Counted from the first letter of the stretch, positions 1 through 5,948 are shown. The stretch is DNA of 9,806 nucleotides from Lachnospiraceae bacterium UBA1760 (GCA_002314775.1 DCHE01000026.1:26553-36358); one strand, 5' to 3'. Notes: a model not told the origin generated them from the letters alone. Numbers and translations are program-made.

Positions 1-261
1 AGGGATTCACTCTTTATTCCTAAGAAAAAATCCTTCACTACCTGCTATGAGATATTTGTTGATCTTATTGATGAGGCTGGAGGAATTGCAGTAATTGCAA
101 GCATCCTTGCTTTTCAGGGTATTAACATTAAGAATATTGGAATTATCAATAACAGAGAGTTTGAGGAGGGCGTACTCCGAATCGAGTTTAACGATGAGGA
201 AGCCTTAATCAAGGCTACCAAAACTCTCAAGGATAAAAATTATAAGGTGTACCAGAGGTAA
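1..261 (+). CDS. tyrA: Prephenate dehydrogenase, C-terminal ACT domain (partial, 5' end outside window)
   Basis: The reading frame is open from base 1 and ends with TAA at 259-261, giving the last 86 residues of a protein. The visible part looks like an ACT regulatory domain: a strand around YEIFVDLIDEAGG, a helix, then NIKNIGIINNREFEEG followed by a VLRIEF strand. That pattern (IKNI...NNRE...GVLRIEF) is typical of the ACT domain at the end of Firmicutes TyrA, which oxidises prephenate to 4-hydroxyphenylpyruvate in tyrosine biosynthesis; the ACT domain usually mediates feedback control by the amino acid product. The catalytic NAD-binding part lies outside the window, so the enzyme name rests on the ACT domain alone. 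PheA-type ACT domains have a different signature, so I prefer TyrA. The last codons (KVYQR) also form the left arm of the terminator hairpin. The gene converges with cobO. Confidence 0.78.
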   Translation, partial: RDSLFIPKKKSFTTCYEIFVDLIDEAGGIAVIASILAFQGINIKNIGIINNREFEEGVLRIEFNDEEALIKATKTLKDKNYKVYQR

Positions 262-282
262 TCTGGTACACCTTATTTTTTT
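244..282. terminator. Bidirectional intrinsic terminator between tyrA and cobO
   Basis: A perfect 13-bp stem (244-256 with 262-274, arm AAGGTGTACCAGA) closes a 5-base loop. On the plus strand it is followed by a T-run (276-282), which fits termination of tyrA. On the minus strand the same stem is followed by ATAATTTTTAT, which can serve cobO. The left arm lies inside the final codons of tyrA, and the T-run touches the cobO stop codon, so one compact element serves two convergent genes. Confidence 0.88.
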
Positions 283-805
283 AATACTCTATTCCTTCTC
301 TTGCAACTATCCCCTTCTCATAGGGATGTCTCTCGCATCTCATCTCAGTAATATAATCGGCCATATCAAGAAGCCATTTCTTGGGATTTCTTCCCGTAAC
401 AACCATCTCATAATCTTCACCTGAGAATTCAAGCAGTTTATATACTAAATCTTTATCCACAAGACCATAGTTAATTGGATATACAAGTTCATCCAAAATG
501 ATAAGATATTTTTCTCCCTGTTTCTTATCCTTGCAAATCTCAATAAGTGAGCCTAGTAATAAATTATGCTCTACTGTCTGCTCAGCCTTCTCCTCCTCAG
601 TCATATTCCTGAAGAAGGGATAGTCCTTACTGCATCTCGATATACTGATACCATCAATTTTACTAAGGGTTTTAAGTTCTCCCGTTTTTCCACCCTTCAT
701 AAACTGAGTAAAGAATACCTTATATCCACTGCCTGCGGCTCTCACTGAAAGCCCTATGGCTGCTGTTGTTTTTCCTTTTCCATCACCGTGATAAATGTGT
801 ATCAT
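281..805 (-). CDS. cobO: Cob(I)yrinic acid a,c-diamide / cobalamin adenosyltransferase, CobO/CobA/BtuR type
   Basis: This 174-residue protein matches the CobA/CobO/BtuR family, which transfers the adenosyl group of ATP to Co(I) corrinoids to make adenosylcobalamin precursors in the cytosol. The N-terminus begins directly with a P-loop, GDGKGKTT (residues 7-14), the characteristic family variant. A Walker B-like LIILDEL follows at 101-107, VVTGRNP at 136-141, and the conserved tail ITEMRCERHPY...KGI.AREGIEY at 152-174. The protein lacks the N-terminal extension of about 20 residues seen in E. coli BtuR, which is common in Firmicutes. The ATG (803-805) is preceded by AAAGGCAGGAAC, a usable ribosome binding site. 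The gene sits 43 bases after the DUF4428 gene and is probably co-transcribed with it. No other cobalamin genes are visible, so a salvage role is inferred rather than shown. Confidence 0.93.
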   Translation of the reverse strand: MIHIYHGDGKGKTTAAIGLSVRAAGSGYKVFFTQFMKGGKTGELKTLSKIDGISISRCSKDYPFFRNMTEEEKAEQTVEHNLLLGSLIEICKDKKQGEKYLIILDELVYPINYGLVDKDLVYKLLEFSGEDYEMVVTGRNPKKWLLDMADYITEMRCERHPYEKGIVAREGIEY

Positions 806-848
806 TCAAGTTCCTGCCTTTCATTGTAGCAAGCACTATTAACACCTG

Positions 849-1976
849 CTACTGTCTTGGTGAACCACAGAACTCGCAGAATTTTCCTTCATTTGTTGCT
901 CCACAGGCACAGGTCCAAGTGCCTGACTGCACTGCATTGCTTGCAGGAGCTGCTGTATTTGCTGACATATTCATCTGCTGTGCTGCTCCGTTATTCATCA
1001 TCTGCTGGTTCATGCCATTGTTCATCTGCTGGCCATATCCATTTCCCATCTGCTGCTGGTTCATACCGTTATTGCCAACCATACTCATCTGAGCTGCAGC
1101 ATTACTGATCATACCAGTTAAGCCCTGCTGATTCATACCATTATTCATCTGCTGCTGGCCATATCCATTTCCCATCATCTGCTGGTTCATGCCATTATTC
1201 ATCTGCTGCTGGCCATATCCATTACCCATCATCTGCTGGTTCATGCCATTATTCATCTGCTGCTGGCCATATCCATTTCCCATCTGCTGGTTCATGCCCA
1301 TACCATTGCCGCCACTTGTAAGCATCATTGAAACCTGATTACCCATGTTGAAGAAATAATCAACCTGTGAACCTGCTCCATTTGACTGGCCTGCAAGGGC
1401 ATTAGCAACTGCATTAAATGCACCATTCATAAGACCTGAGTTGGTTGTATTTACACCCTCTATTCTCTGGTTATTAAGCTTAATCTTAACCTCATCAATG
1501 TAAGGATGATTAACGTTAACCGCACAGTAAACATCGTATGAATACTTGTAGCGAGGAGGTGTGTAGCTGCACAGCTGACCCTGCGCATTCTTAAATTTAA
1601 CCTCTTCCTTATGCTCAGTCTTTGTTGTATTAACACTCATAACATCCGAGCAGTCAATAATGTCAGGATTTGCATTGTCAAAGTCTCTCTGTGCACAGAT
1701 TGCAAACTTTCTCTGATTTTCATCCACGAAAATCTTAGTTGTGCACTCACCAAAGCTCTTAGTAGCGTGGAAGCTCTGTACAGCGCTCTTATTCTGCTCA
1801 CGATAATCGAGCTGAGCCTTTATCGAATCTACTGTGCTGTGTCTTCTCTCACTAAACCATGGTGAAAGCTTAGCCGCACAATCCTTACAAAGATTTCCAT
1901 CCTCGAGCTTTCTATTACCAAGTAATCCTATCTTCTCCCCGCAAATGTCACAATACTTCTTATCAAATAATCCCAT
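849..1976 (-). CDS. DUF4428-type zinc-binding protein with Met/Asn/Gln/Gly-rich repeat region and C-terminal zinc ribbon
   Basis: The 375-residue product has three parts. Residues 1-40 form a treble-clef-like DUF4428 module, with C9/C12 and C30/C33 as a CxxC...CxxC zinc site. Residues 60-175 are a folded beta-rich region (SFHATKSFGECTTKIFVDENQRKF begins it, and a PPRYKYSYDVY strand follows), typical of uncharacterised DUF4428 proteins of gut Firmicutes. Residues 222-336 are low complexity, built of GNGYGQQQMNNGMNQQMM-like units. The tail (354-375) is a second zinc ribbon with C356, C358, C367 and C370. There is no signal peptide or membrane segment, so it is probably cytosolic. A strong AGGAGG six bases before the ATG supports the start. 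Function is unknown; two zinc knuckles flanking a disordered linker suggest a scaffold or binding role, which is inference. Its gene is followed closely by cobO. Confidence 0.8.
   Translation of the reverse strand: MGLFDKKYCDICGEKIGLLGNRKLEDGNLCKDCAAKLSPWFSERRHSTVDSIKAQLDYREQNKSAVQSFHATKSFGECTTKIFVDENQRKFAICAQRDFDNANPDIIDCSDVMSVNTTKTEHKEEVKFKNAQGQLCSYTPPRYKYSYDVYCAVNVNHPYIDEVKIKLNNQRIEGVNTTNSGLMNGAFNAVANALAGQSNGAGSQVDYFFNMGNQVSMMLTSGGNGMGMNQQMGNGYGQQQMNNGMNQQMMGNGYGQQQMNNGMNQQMMGNGYGQQQMNNGMNQQGLTGMISNAAAQMSMVGNNGMNQQQMGNGYGQQMNNGMNQQMMNNGAAQQMNMSANTAAPASNAVQSGTWTCACGATNEGKFCEFCGSPRQ
1141..1300 (-). repeat. 54-bp in-frame tandem repeat within the DUF4428 gene
   Basis: Two 54-bp units (1141-1194 and 1195-1248) differ by one base. 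A third unit (1249-1300) differs mainly by loss of one 3-base codon. Each unit encodes 18 residues of the MNNGMNQQMMGNGYGQQQ type. Decayed copies occur at about 991-1067. The unit length is a multiple of three, so copy-number change would keep the frame. The near-identity of the DNA, not only of the protein, points to recent expansion or homogenisation. Confidence 0.9.
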
Positions 1977-1982
1977 TTTAAA

Positions 1983-1988
1983 CCTCCT
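1983..1988 (-). promoter_or_regulatory. Strong ribosome binding site of the DUF4428 gene
   Basis: AGGAGG on the minus strand lies six bases before the ATG at 1974-1976. The leader between this site and the dsdA terminator (1989-2063) shows no convincing -35/-10 pair, only weak TATAAA- and TAGAAT-like hexamers. Confidence 0.85.
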
Positions 1989-2063
1989 GTGTATATCCTT
2001 AGTGATAAGCTTTCTTTCAAGTCTCTTTTATAAGTACTCCCTTATTCTAAGCCTATACGAGGC

Positions 2064-2088
2064 AAAAAAAATCATCCTTTTGAATGAT
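2064..2088 (-). terminator. Intrinsic terminator of dsdA
   Basis: On the minus strand a 7-bp stem with one U-G pair (arm ATCATTC with GGATGAT) and an AAAA loop is followed by a run of T (A-run 2064-2071 on the plus strand). It lies 24 bases after the dsdA stop codon and separates dsdA from the DUF4428-cobO unit. Confidence 0.82.
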
Positions 2089-2111
2089 ATTTGAGTGACA
2101 TTTCAGTTTTT

Positions 2112-3389
2112 TCAGATTCCAAGCTCCGCTCTTCTTATCTCCTCCGGCACCAGACCACCGCCTGTTGCCCAGATTATATGTGAGATATTATTCTCATTTA
2201 CATCATTTTCGGATATATATTCCTTATATTCCTCACTACCAAGAAGCCTTCTCATAGCGCAGGCTCCTGCTACTGCAGAAGGTTCAAGATAAATATCCTC
2301 AAAATCATAAAATACCTTCTGATACCTGCTAAGCTCCTCGTCATTTACAGTAATTACTCCAGAGAGAATGTACCTCATCATCCTGAGAGAAAACTCTGAG
2401 GCTTTGCCACAGGCAAGACCGTCAGCGATTGTTTCTCCTCCAAGTCCAAGCTCTGAAACTGAGGCCGCTCTTCCCTTAATCATACCAAGCATAAAGCTTG
2501 GCATCTCCACTGGCTCTGCAAAGAAGCAGTGAACATAGTCACCGAACATCTGCTTCAGTCCGTAGGTTATACCGGATGGAGCACCGCCTACGCCGCAGGG
2601 GATGTACACAAAGAGAGGGTGCTCTCTGTCTACTACTATTTTCTGCTTCATAAGCTGCATTTTTAATCTGAGAGCTGCGGTTGCATAGCCATAGAACAGC
2701 TGCTCAGAATTCTCATCATCAACAAAATAGCTAAATGGGTCTAAAGAAGACCTCTCTCTTCCACTTTTTACTGCCAGTGAATAATCTCCCTCATAGGTTA
2801 TTACTTCAACCTTATTTTTTCTAAGTAACCCCTTCTTCCACTCCTTGGCATCCATCGACATATGAACAATTACCTTAAAACCAAGCTTAGCACTGATAAT
2901 TCCAATGCTAAGTCCCAGATTTCCTGTGGAACCAACCTGAACTGTGTATCTGCCAAGGTAATTCCTACACTCCTCGGAGTCGATTAACGAATAGTTATCC
3001 GTAGGCTTTATAAGCTTTGCCTTTCTAAGCAAATCCTCTGCAAGCTTTAGCACCTCATGAATGCCACCTCTTGCCTTCACAGAACCGGCAATAGGAAGGT
3101 GGGCATCGTCCTTCAGAAATACTCTTCTGGCAAGGTCAAGTCCCTCAGACTTAAGAAAGCCGCCAAATCCATCAAGCTTAATAAGCTCAGACTCAATAAG
3201 TCCCTTCTTCTCAGCCGTCTCTGGAAATGCCTTCTCAATGTACGGAAAAAACCTCATAAGTCTGCTCTGTGCAGCTCTCACATTAAGAAACTTTCCTCCG
3301 CTTATAACTGACATAGGCTCTGTATGCTCAAGGTTTTGGTTTATCCAAATTGTCTCTTTTCTATCTATTAACGAATCTAAGCTGTTCAC
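2112..3389 (-). CDS. dsdA: D-serine ammonia-lyase (D-serine dehydratase), PLP-dependent
   Basis: The enzyme converts D-serine to pyruvate and ammonia with pyridoxal phosphate, allowing detoxification or use of D-serine in the cytosol. The match to E. coli DsdA runs almost end to end: KETIW near the start, AFPETAEKKGLIESE, LPIAGSVKARGG with the Schiff-base lysine, VGSTGNLGLSIGI, the phosphate loop IPCGVGG, HCFFAEP, and the tail IWATGGGLVPEE. The frame is open up to 3485, but I place the start at GTG 3387-3389. An AGGAG (3399-3403) sits nine bases before it, whereas the same site directly abuts the ATG at 3396-3398, and upstream starts (ATG 3452, GTG 3485) lack a good site and overlap a likely promoter. 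With the GTG start the protein is 425 residues, close to E. coli's 442. An unusual point is the phosphate loop, CGVGGAPSG instead of CGVGGGPGG. No regulator gene is adjacent. Confidence 0.93.
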   Translation of the reverse strand: MNSLDSLIDRKETIWINQNLEHTEPMSVISGGKFLNVRAAQSRLMRFFPYIEKAFPETAEKKGLIESELIKLDGFGGFLKSEGLDLARRVFLKDDAHLPIAGSVKARGGIHEVLKLAEDLLRKAKLIKPTDNYSLIDSEECRNYLGRYTVQVGSTGNLGLSIGIISAKLGFKVIVHMSMDAKEWKKGLLRKNKVEVITYEGDYSLAVKSGRERSSLDPFSYFVDDENSEQLFYGYATAALRLKMQLMKQKIVVDREHPLFVYIPCGVGGAPSGITYGLKQMFGDYVHCFFAEPVEMPSFMLGMIKGRAASVSELGLGGETIADGLACGKASEFSLRMMRYILSGVITVNDEELSRYQKVFYDFEDIYLEPSAVAGACAMRRLLGSEEYKEYISENDVNENNISHIIWATGGGLVPEEIRRAELGI

Positions 3390-3398
3390 CCAAATCAT

Positions 3399-3403
3399 CT
3401 CCT
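3399..3403 (-). promoter_or_regulatory. Shine-Dalgarno sequence that decides the dsdA start
   Basis: AGGAG on the minus strand, preceded by an A-run. The in-frame ATG at 3398 follows with zero spacing, which is too close to work well. The in-frame GTG at 3389 follows with nine bases of spacing. This favours GTG as the start. Confidence 0.6.
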
Positions 3404-3417
3404 CTTTTTTTATGAAA

Positions 3418-3495
3418 TGAGTATCTCCGGAGTTTTGGCTCCTTATATTCATGTTTTTCTTCAAAGTCAAAGCCCCAAAGAACACCTGATACTCA
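3418..3495. repeat. 8-bp inverted repeat flanking dsdA promoter P1
   Basis: TGAGTATC at 3418-3425 and its exact reverse complement GATACTCA at 3488-3495 bracket P1. Next to the inner copy is the 8-bp palindrome CTCCGGAG (3425-3432). The arrangement could be an operator pair or, in a transcript from P2, a long-range stem. Eight base pairs can arise by chance, so this is tentative. Confidence 0.35.
3442..3470 (-). promoter_or_regulatory. Probable sigma-70 promoter P1 of dsdA
   Basis: On the minus strand TTGACT (3465-3470), a 17-base spacer and TATAAG (3442-3447) give five of six matches to each consensus hexamer at the optimal spacing. Transcription would begin near 3435, about 45 bases before the GTG start. 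A transcript from here excludes the longer upstream starts. Confidence 0.65.
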
Positions 3496-3503
3496 CTTAA
3501 CTA

Positions 3504-3532
3504 AGTATATCAAACCCTGACCCGGTAAGCAA
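3504..3532 (-). promoter_or_regulatory. Possible second, upstream promoter P2 of dsdA
   Basis: On the minus strand TTGCTT (3527-3532), a 17-base spacer and TATACT (3504-3509) form a weaker candidate: good -10, only three matches at -35. It begins directly after the GAGCCGCC hairpin at 3535-3555. Confidence 0.4.
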
Positions 3533-3534
3533 GA

Positions 3535-3596
3535 GAGCCGCCTTTGTGGCGGCTCATAATAGATATGTTAATCAGCCACCCAAAGGCGGCTCATAG
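3535..3596 (-). repeat. Two related GAGCCGCC hairpins between the sigma-factor gene and dsdA
   Basis: Hairpin A (3535-3555) is a perfect 8-bp stem, GAGCCGCC with GGCGGCTC, around five bases. On the minus strand it is followed by TCTTGCTT, a weak T-rich tail, so it may end the sigma-factor transcript. Hairpin B (3574-3593) shares the GGCGGCTCATA half but its other arm has one change, which still pairs as G-U in minus-strand RNA. The two look like a diverged duplication. The rest of 3390-3655 holds the dsdA promoters and the hairpin at 3615-3643; no gene is visible there. Confidence 0.6.
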
Positions 3597-3614
3597 TACT
3601 TATGCCAAGGCTAA

Positions 3615-3643
3615 TCACCCCAGAGCAAATGCTCGGGGGGATA
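3615..3643 (-). terminator. GC-rich hairpin after the sigma-factor stop codon (terminator-like, no T-run)
   Basis: CCCC at 3618-3621 pairs with GGGG at 3636-3639 and GAGCA at 3623-3627 with TGCTC at 3630-3634, with one mismatch and a 2-base loop; outer ATC/GAT bases can extend it. It lies 13 bases after the stop codon. No T-run follows on the minus strand, so it may be an mRNA 3'-end stabiliser or act together with hairpins A and B rather than terminate alone. Confidence 0.4.
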
Positions 3644-3655
3644 AGCTGTTTTATT

Positions 3656-4699
3656 TTATAAATAACCCTCGAGAAGTCTGATAAACTTTGGATTCTGAAG
3701 TCTCCTAATTGCCTTCGCCTCAATCTGTCTTACTCTCTCTCTTGTCACTCCGTAGAGTCTTCCGATTTCCTCTAAGGTTTTTGTCTCTCCACCGATACCG
3801 TAACGGTAGCAGAGGACCTCTGCCTCTCTCTTTGGAAGACCAGAAACGAGCTCTCTCACTGTCTTTTTCATATCATCTTCCATATAGTCATCCTCGATAT
3901 TAACCTTCTTGTCTGCGATGAAATCAGAGAAGCTGGTCTCCTCATCCTCACCAACTGTCATATCAATAGACTTGATTGAAAGAGAGTATGCTCTGAGCTC
4001 TGAAAGTGCCTCAAGGCTAATACCCATCTCTAACGCAAGCTCCTTCTCTGTCGGAGCCCTGTCAAGCTTAACTGTGAGACTGTTTTCAATTCTCTTAAGC
4101 TTATTAATCTTCTCAATCTTGTGCACCGGAATACGGATTCCTCTGCCAGTCTCCGCAATAGCTCTCTGAAATGACTGCTTAATCCACCAGCTTGCGTAGG
4201 TTGAAAACTTATAGCCCTTTCTGTAGTCGAACTTTTCAGCTGCTCTTGAAAGTCCCATACAGCCCTCCTGAATAAGGTCAAGATATGGAAGTCCTGCTCC
4301 CTTATACCTCTTTGCAAGCTTAGCAACAAGTCTTAGATTCGCATTTACCATCTTATTTCTCGCCTCGAGCCCTGCCTCTCCACCGGCCTCAATAAGCTTT
4401 GCAAGCTCTACCTCCTCCTCGGCGGAGATACGTCTTACACTTCCCATATCCTTGAAGAATAACTGAGTAATATCGAGATAATAGGTATCATCGCTCTCAC
4501 TCTTCATATCCTCCATCGCCTCGGCCATAATAGACTCTGCGATTTCAAGCTCGATATCCTCTACTGAGTCACTGTCCTCGTAAGACTCCTCGTCTAAGAC
4601 ATCCTCGGAAATCTCCTCAGTCTCACAGCTACAATTCTTATTGGAATACTCAAAATACTCAAGCTCATTAAACTCTTCACTACTAATAAAATCTCTCAT
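3656..4699 (-). CDS. Sigma-70 family RNA polymerase sigma factor (group 2-like) with acidic N-terminal region
   Basis: The product directs RNA polymerase to promoters. I start at ATG 4697-4699, seven bases after AAGGAG, instead of the GTG at 4721-4723; this gives 347 residues. Residues 3-76 are very acidic (about 29 Asp/Glu against two Lys). Region 1.2 lies at about 75-107 (SAEEEVELAKLIEAG), region 2 at 113-190 with LDLIQEG and FDYRKGYKFSTYASWWIKQ, region 3 at about 192-265, and region 4 at 277-347 with the -35 recognition helix VTRERVRQIEAKA. The core resembles the housekeeping RpoD, but region 2.4 reads WWIKQSFQRAIAETGRGIRIPVH; E. coli T440 is replaced by Gln. There is no dnaG next to it, as is usual for primary rpoD in Firmicutes, so I judge it an alternative, RpoD-like factor. 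It follows the VWA gene by 79 bases and is probably co-transcribed with it. A primary sigma factor remains possible. Confidence 0.9.
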   Translation of the reverse strand: MRDFISSEEFNELEYFEYSNKNCSCETEEISEDVLDEESYEDSDSVEDIELEIAESIMAEAMEDMKSESDDTYYLDITQLFFKDMGSVRRISAEEEVELAKLIEAGGEAGLEARNKMVNANLRLVAKLAKRYKGAGLPYLDLIQEGCMGLSRAAEKFDYRKGYKFSTYASWWIKQSFQRAIAETGRGIRIPVHKIEKINKLKRIENSLTVKLDRAPTEKELALEMGISLEALSELRAYSLSIKSIDMTVGEDEETSFSDFIADKKVNIEDDYMEDDMKKTVRELVSGLPKREAEVLCYRYGIGGETKTLEEIGRLYGVTRERVRQIEAKAIRRLQNPKFIRLLEGYL

Positions 4700-4706
4700 A
4701 CCTTTT

Positions 4707-4712
4707 CTCCTT
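4707..4712 (-). promoter_or_regulatory. Shine-Dalgarno sequence that decides the sigma-factor start
   Basis: AAGGAG on the minus strand lies seven bases before ATG 4699. It lies inside the codons of the longer open frame starting at GTG 4723, which has no such site. The shorter start is therefore preferred. Confidence 0.8.
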
Positions 4713-4752
4713 ATTAAATACACACTTTTACTTTACATTGTAAGCCGCAGCC

Positions 4753-4774
4753 AGCTCCCACTTGCGTGGAAGCT
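4753..4774 (-). other. GNRA-capped hairpin between the VWA and sigma-factor genes
   Basis: In minus-strand RNA AGCTTCCAC pairs with GTGGGAGCT over nine positions (one U-G) around a GCAA tetraloop. It starts four bases after the VWA stop codon and is not followed by T residues, so it is not a classical terminator. It may set the ratio of VWA and sigma messages by processing or stability. Confidence 0.5.
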
Positions 4775-4778
4775 CCTC

Positions 4779-5933
4779 CTACATCCTGACAGTTCTCCCC
4801 CAGGGAGCGTCCTCCTCTCCTTCTGTCAGAATCCATAATACTGGTACATCCATCGCCTCAGACTCCTTCGGATAGAAACCGTATCCGTCAGTGAGTACGA
4901 CAATACCGGTTGGCATATCATACATCATTTCCTTCTGCATATACTTAAAAATGCAGTCAAAATGAGTTCCACCATTGCCATTTACAGTAAGCCTATCCAA
5001 GTCCTTTGCGCTGTCAAAGCTCATAGGCTCGGATATATCAGTGTCAAAGAATGAAAGCTTCGCCTGAAAGCTCTCAAAGGATGAAGCAGCCGACTTAATC
5101 TCAGAAATAATCTCAGATACAATCTCGTCGGACATGCTTCCCGAAACATCTACCACAAACCACAGGCCACTTACTTTTTCATCCATCTCATCCGTGAAGG
5201 CCGGAAGGATCATGCCCGTATCCTGAAATCTTTTGTCATAGGGGTTAAAGGAAAAATCCTTTTTATCACAAACCACCTGAATAAACTCATGAAGAACGGT
5301 TCTCCAGTCAATCCTTCTCCCTGAGATTACACTGTCGATAATTCTTTTCATATGGGAAGGCATATCTCCTGGGCAGGCTGAGGCTGCTGCCTTAATTCGC
5401 TCCCGCCACTCGTTCTCACTGATTGCTTTATTATCTCCAGAGATATTCCAGGTACCATGATTATCAATAGTACCGTCACCTTCTCCTGCATCCTTAGACC
5501 TTGCCATCTTCATCAGAAGCTCGTACACCTCCTCAGTGGTGTGAAGCCTTCCCTCGTCACCCAGTGGGGTTATGTGCATAGCATTTACGCCATCCACCGA
5601 AAATTCATCAAGCTGTATCTCATGTAGAATAATGCTGTTCACCACAATGTCTGCAGCAATGTTATGCACTCTCTTACTAAGATTGCTGTTTCTTGTGCAG
5701 TGTGAGAGAACGCAGTGCATTACCTCATGCAGCATGACAAACTCAATCTCCTCATCACTGAGTCTTTCCACGAAATTCGGGTCCCAGATTATTCTTGTCA
5801 TATCGGTTGCTGCAGTTCCGCAGTTTGCAAGGGACATCTTGAGACTCATCAGAAGATTCCCGTAAAATGGATACTTTATCAGTATCCCTGTCCTGATATC
5901 AGAAAGTCTCTTTGAGATTTCCTGCTTATCCAT
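4779..5933 (-). CDS. Metallopeptidase-like / VWA domain protein (DUF2201 type), partner of MoxR ATPase
   Basis: The 384-residue protein has an N-terminal putative metallopeptidase domain and a C-terminal VWA-like domain. The first contains HEVMH (residues 69-73), a zinc HExxH motif with both His and Glu intact, then NIAAD (91-95), whose Asp could be a third ligand. The VWA part has a complete MIDAS: DVSGS (262-266), Thr at GGT (323) and Asp at LTDG (349). Such proteins are typically encoded next to MoxR ATPases, as here, and are thought to recruit or present substrates to them. Whether the HExxH site cleaves protein is unproven in the family. I chose ATG 5931-5933, eight bases after AAGGGAG, over GTG 5942, which overlaps that site. 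It lies 36 bases after the MoxR gene. No signal peptide or membrane helix is seen, so it is probably cytosolic. Confidence 0.87.
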   Translation of the reverse strand: MDKQEISKRLSDIRTGILIKYPFYGNLLMSLKMSLANCGTAATDMTRIIWDPNFVERLSDEEIEFVMLHEVMHCVLSHCTRNSNLSKRVHNIAADIVVNSIILHEIQLDEFSVDGVNAMHITPLGDEGRLHTTEEVYELLMKMARSKDAGEGDGTIDNHGTWNISGDNKAISENEWRERIKAAASACPGDMPSHMKRIIDSVISGRRIDWRTVLHEFIQVVCDKKDFSFNPYDKRFQDTGMILPAFTDEMDEKVSGLWFVVDVSGSMSDEIVSEIISEIKSAASSFESFQAKLSFFDTDISEPMSFDSAKDLDRLTVNGNGGTHFDCIFKYMQKEMMYDMPTGIVVLTDGYGFYPKESEAMDVPVLWILTEGEEDAPWGRTVRM

Positions 5934-5941
5934 ATAAATCA

Positions 5942-5948
5942 CTCCCTT
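5942..5948 (-). promoter_or_regulatory. Shine-Dalgarno sequence that decides the VWA start
   Basis: AAGGGAG on the minus strand ends eight bases before ATG 5933. The alternative GTG at 5940-5942 overlaps its last base, so it cannot be the start served by this site. Confidence 0.7.

Noticed and set aside
766..1092. Plus-strand frame rich in Cys, Ile and Phe that looks like a membrane protein
   Set aside because: It is the antisense reading of the Met/Gln repeats of the DUF4428 gene; the hydrophobic look comes from the repeat composition.
1000..1300. Possible CRISPR array, because of regular direct repeats
   Set aside because: The units are head-to-tail without unique spacers, are a multiple of three long, and encode an in-frame protein repeat.
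3061..3420. 119-codon plus-strand frame opposite dsdA
   Set aside because: It is antisense to conserved DsdA residues and shows no family signature.
3656..4699. Housekeeping rpoD
   Set aside because: No dnaG neighbour and altered region 2.4 residues argue against it, though this cannot be excluded without the rest of the genome.
4715..4747. Possible promoter for the sigma gene on the minus strand (TTACAA, 17 bases, TATTTA)
   Set aside because: Both hexamers match the consensus poorly, and operon read-through explains expression better.
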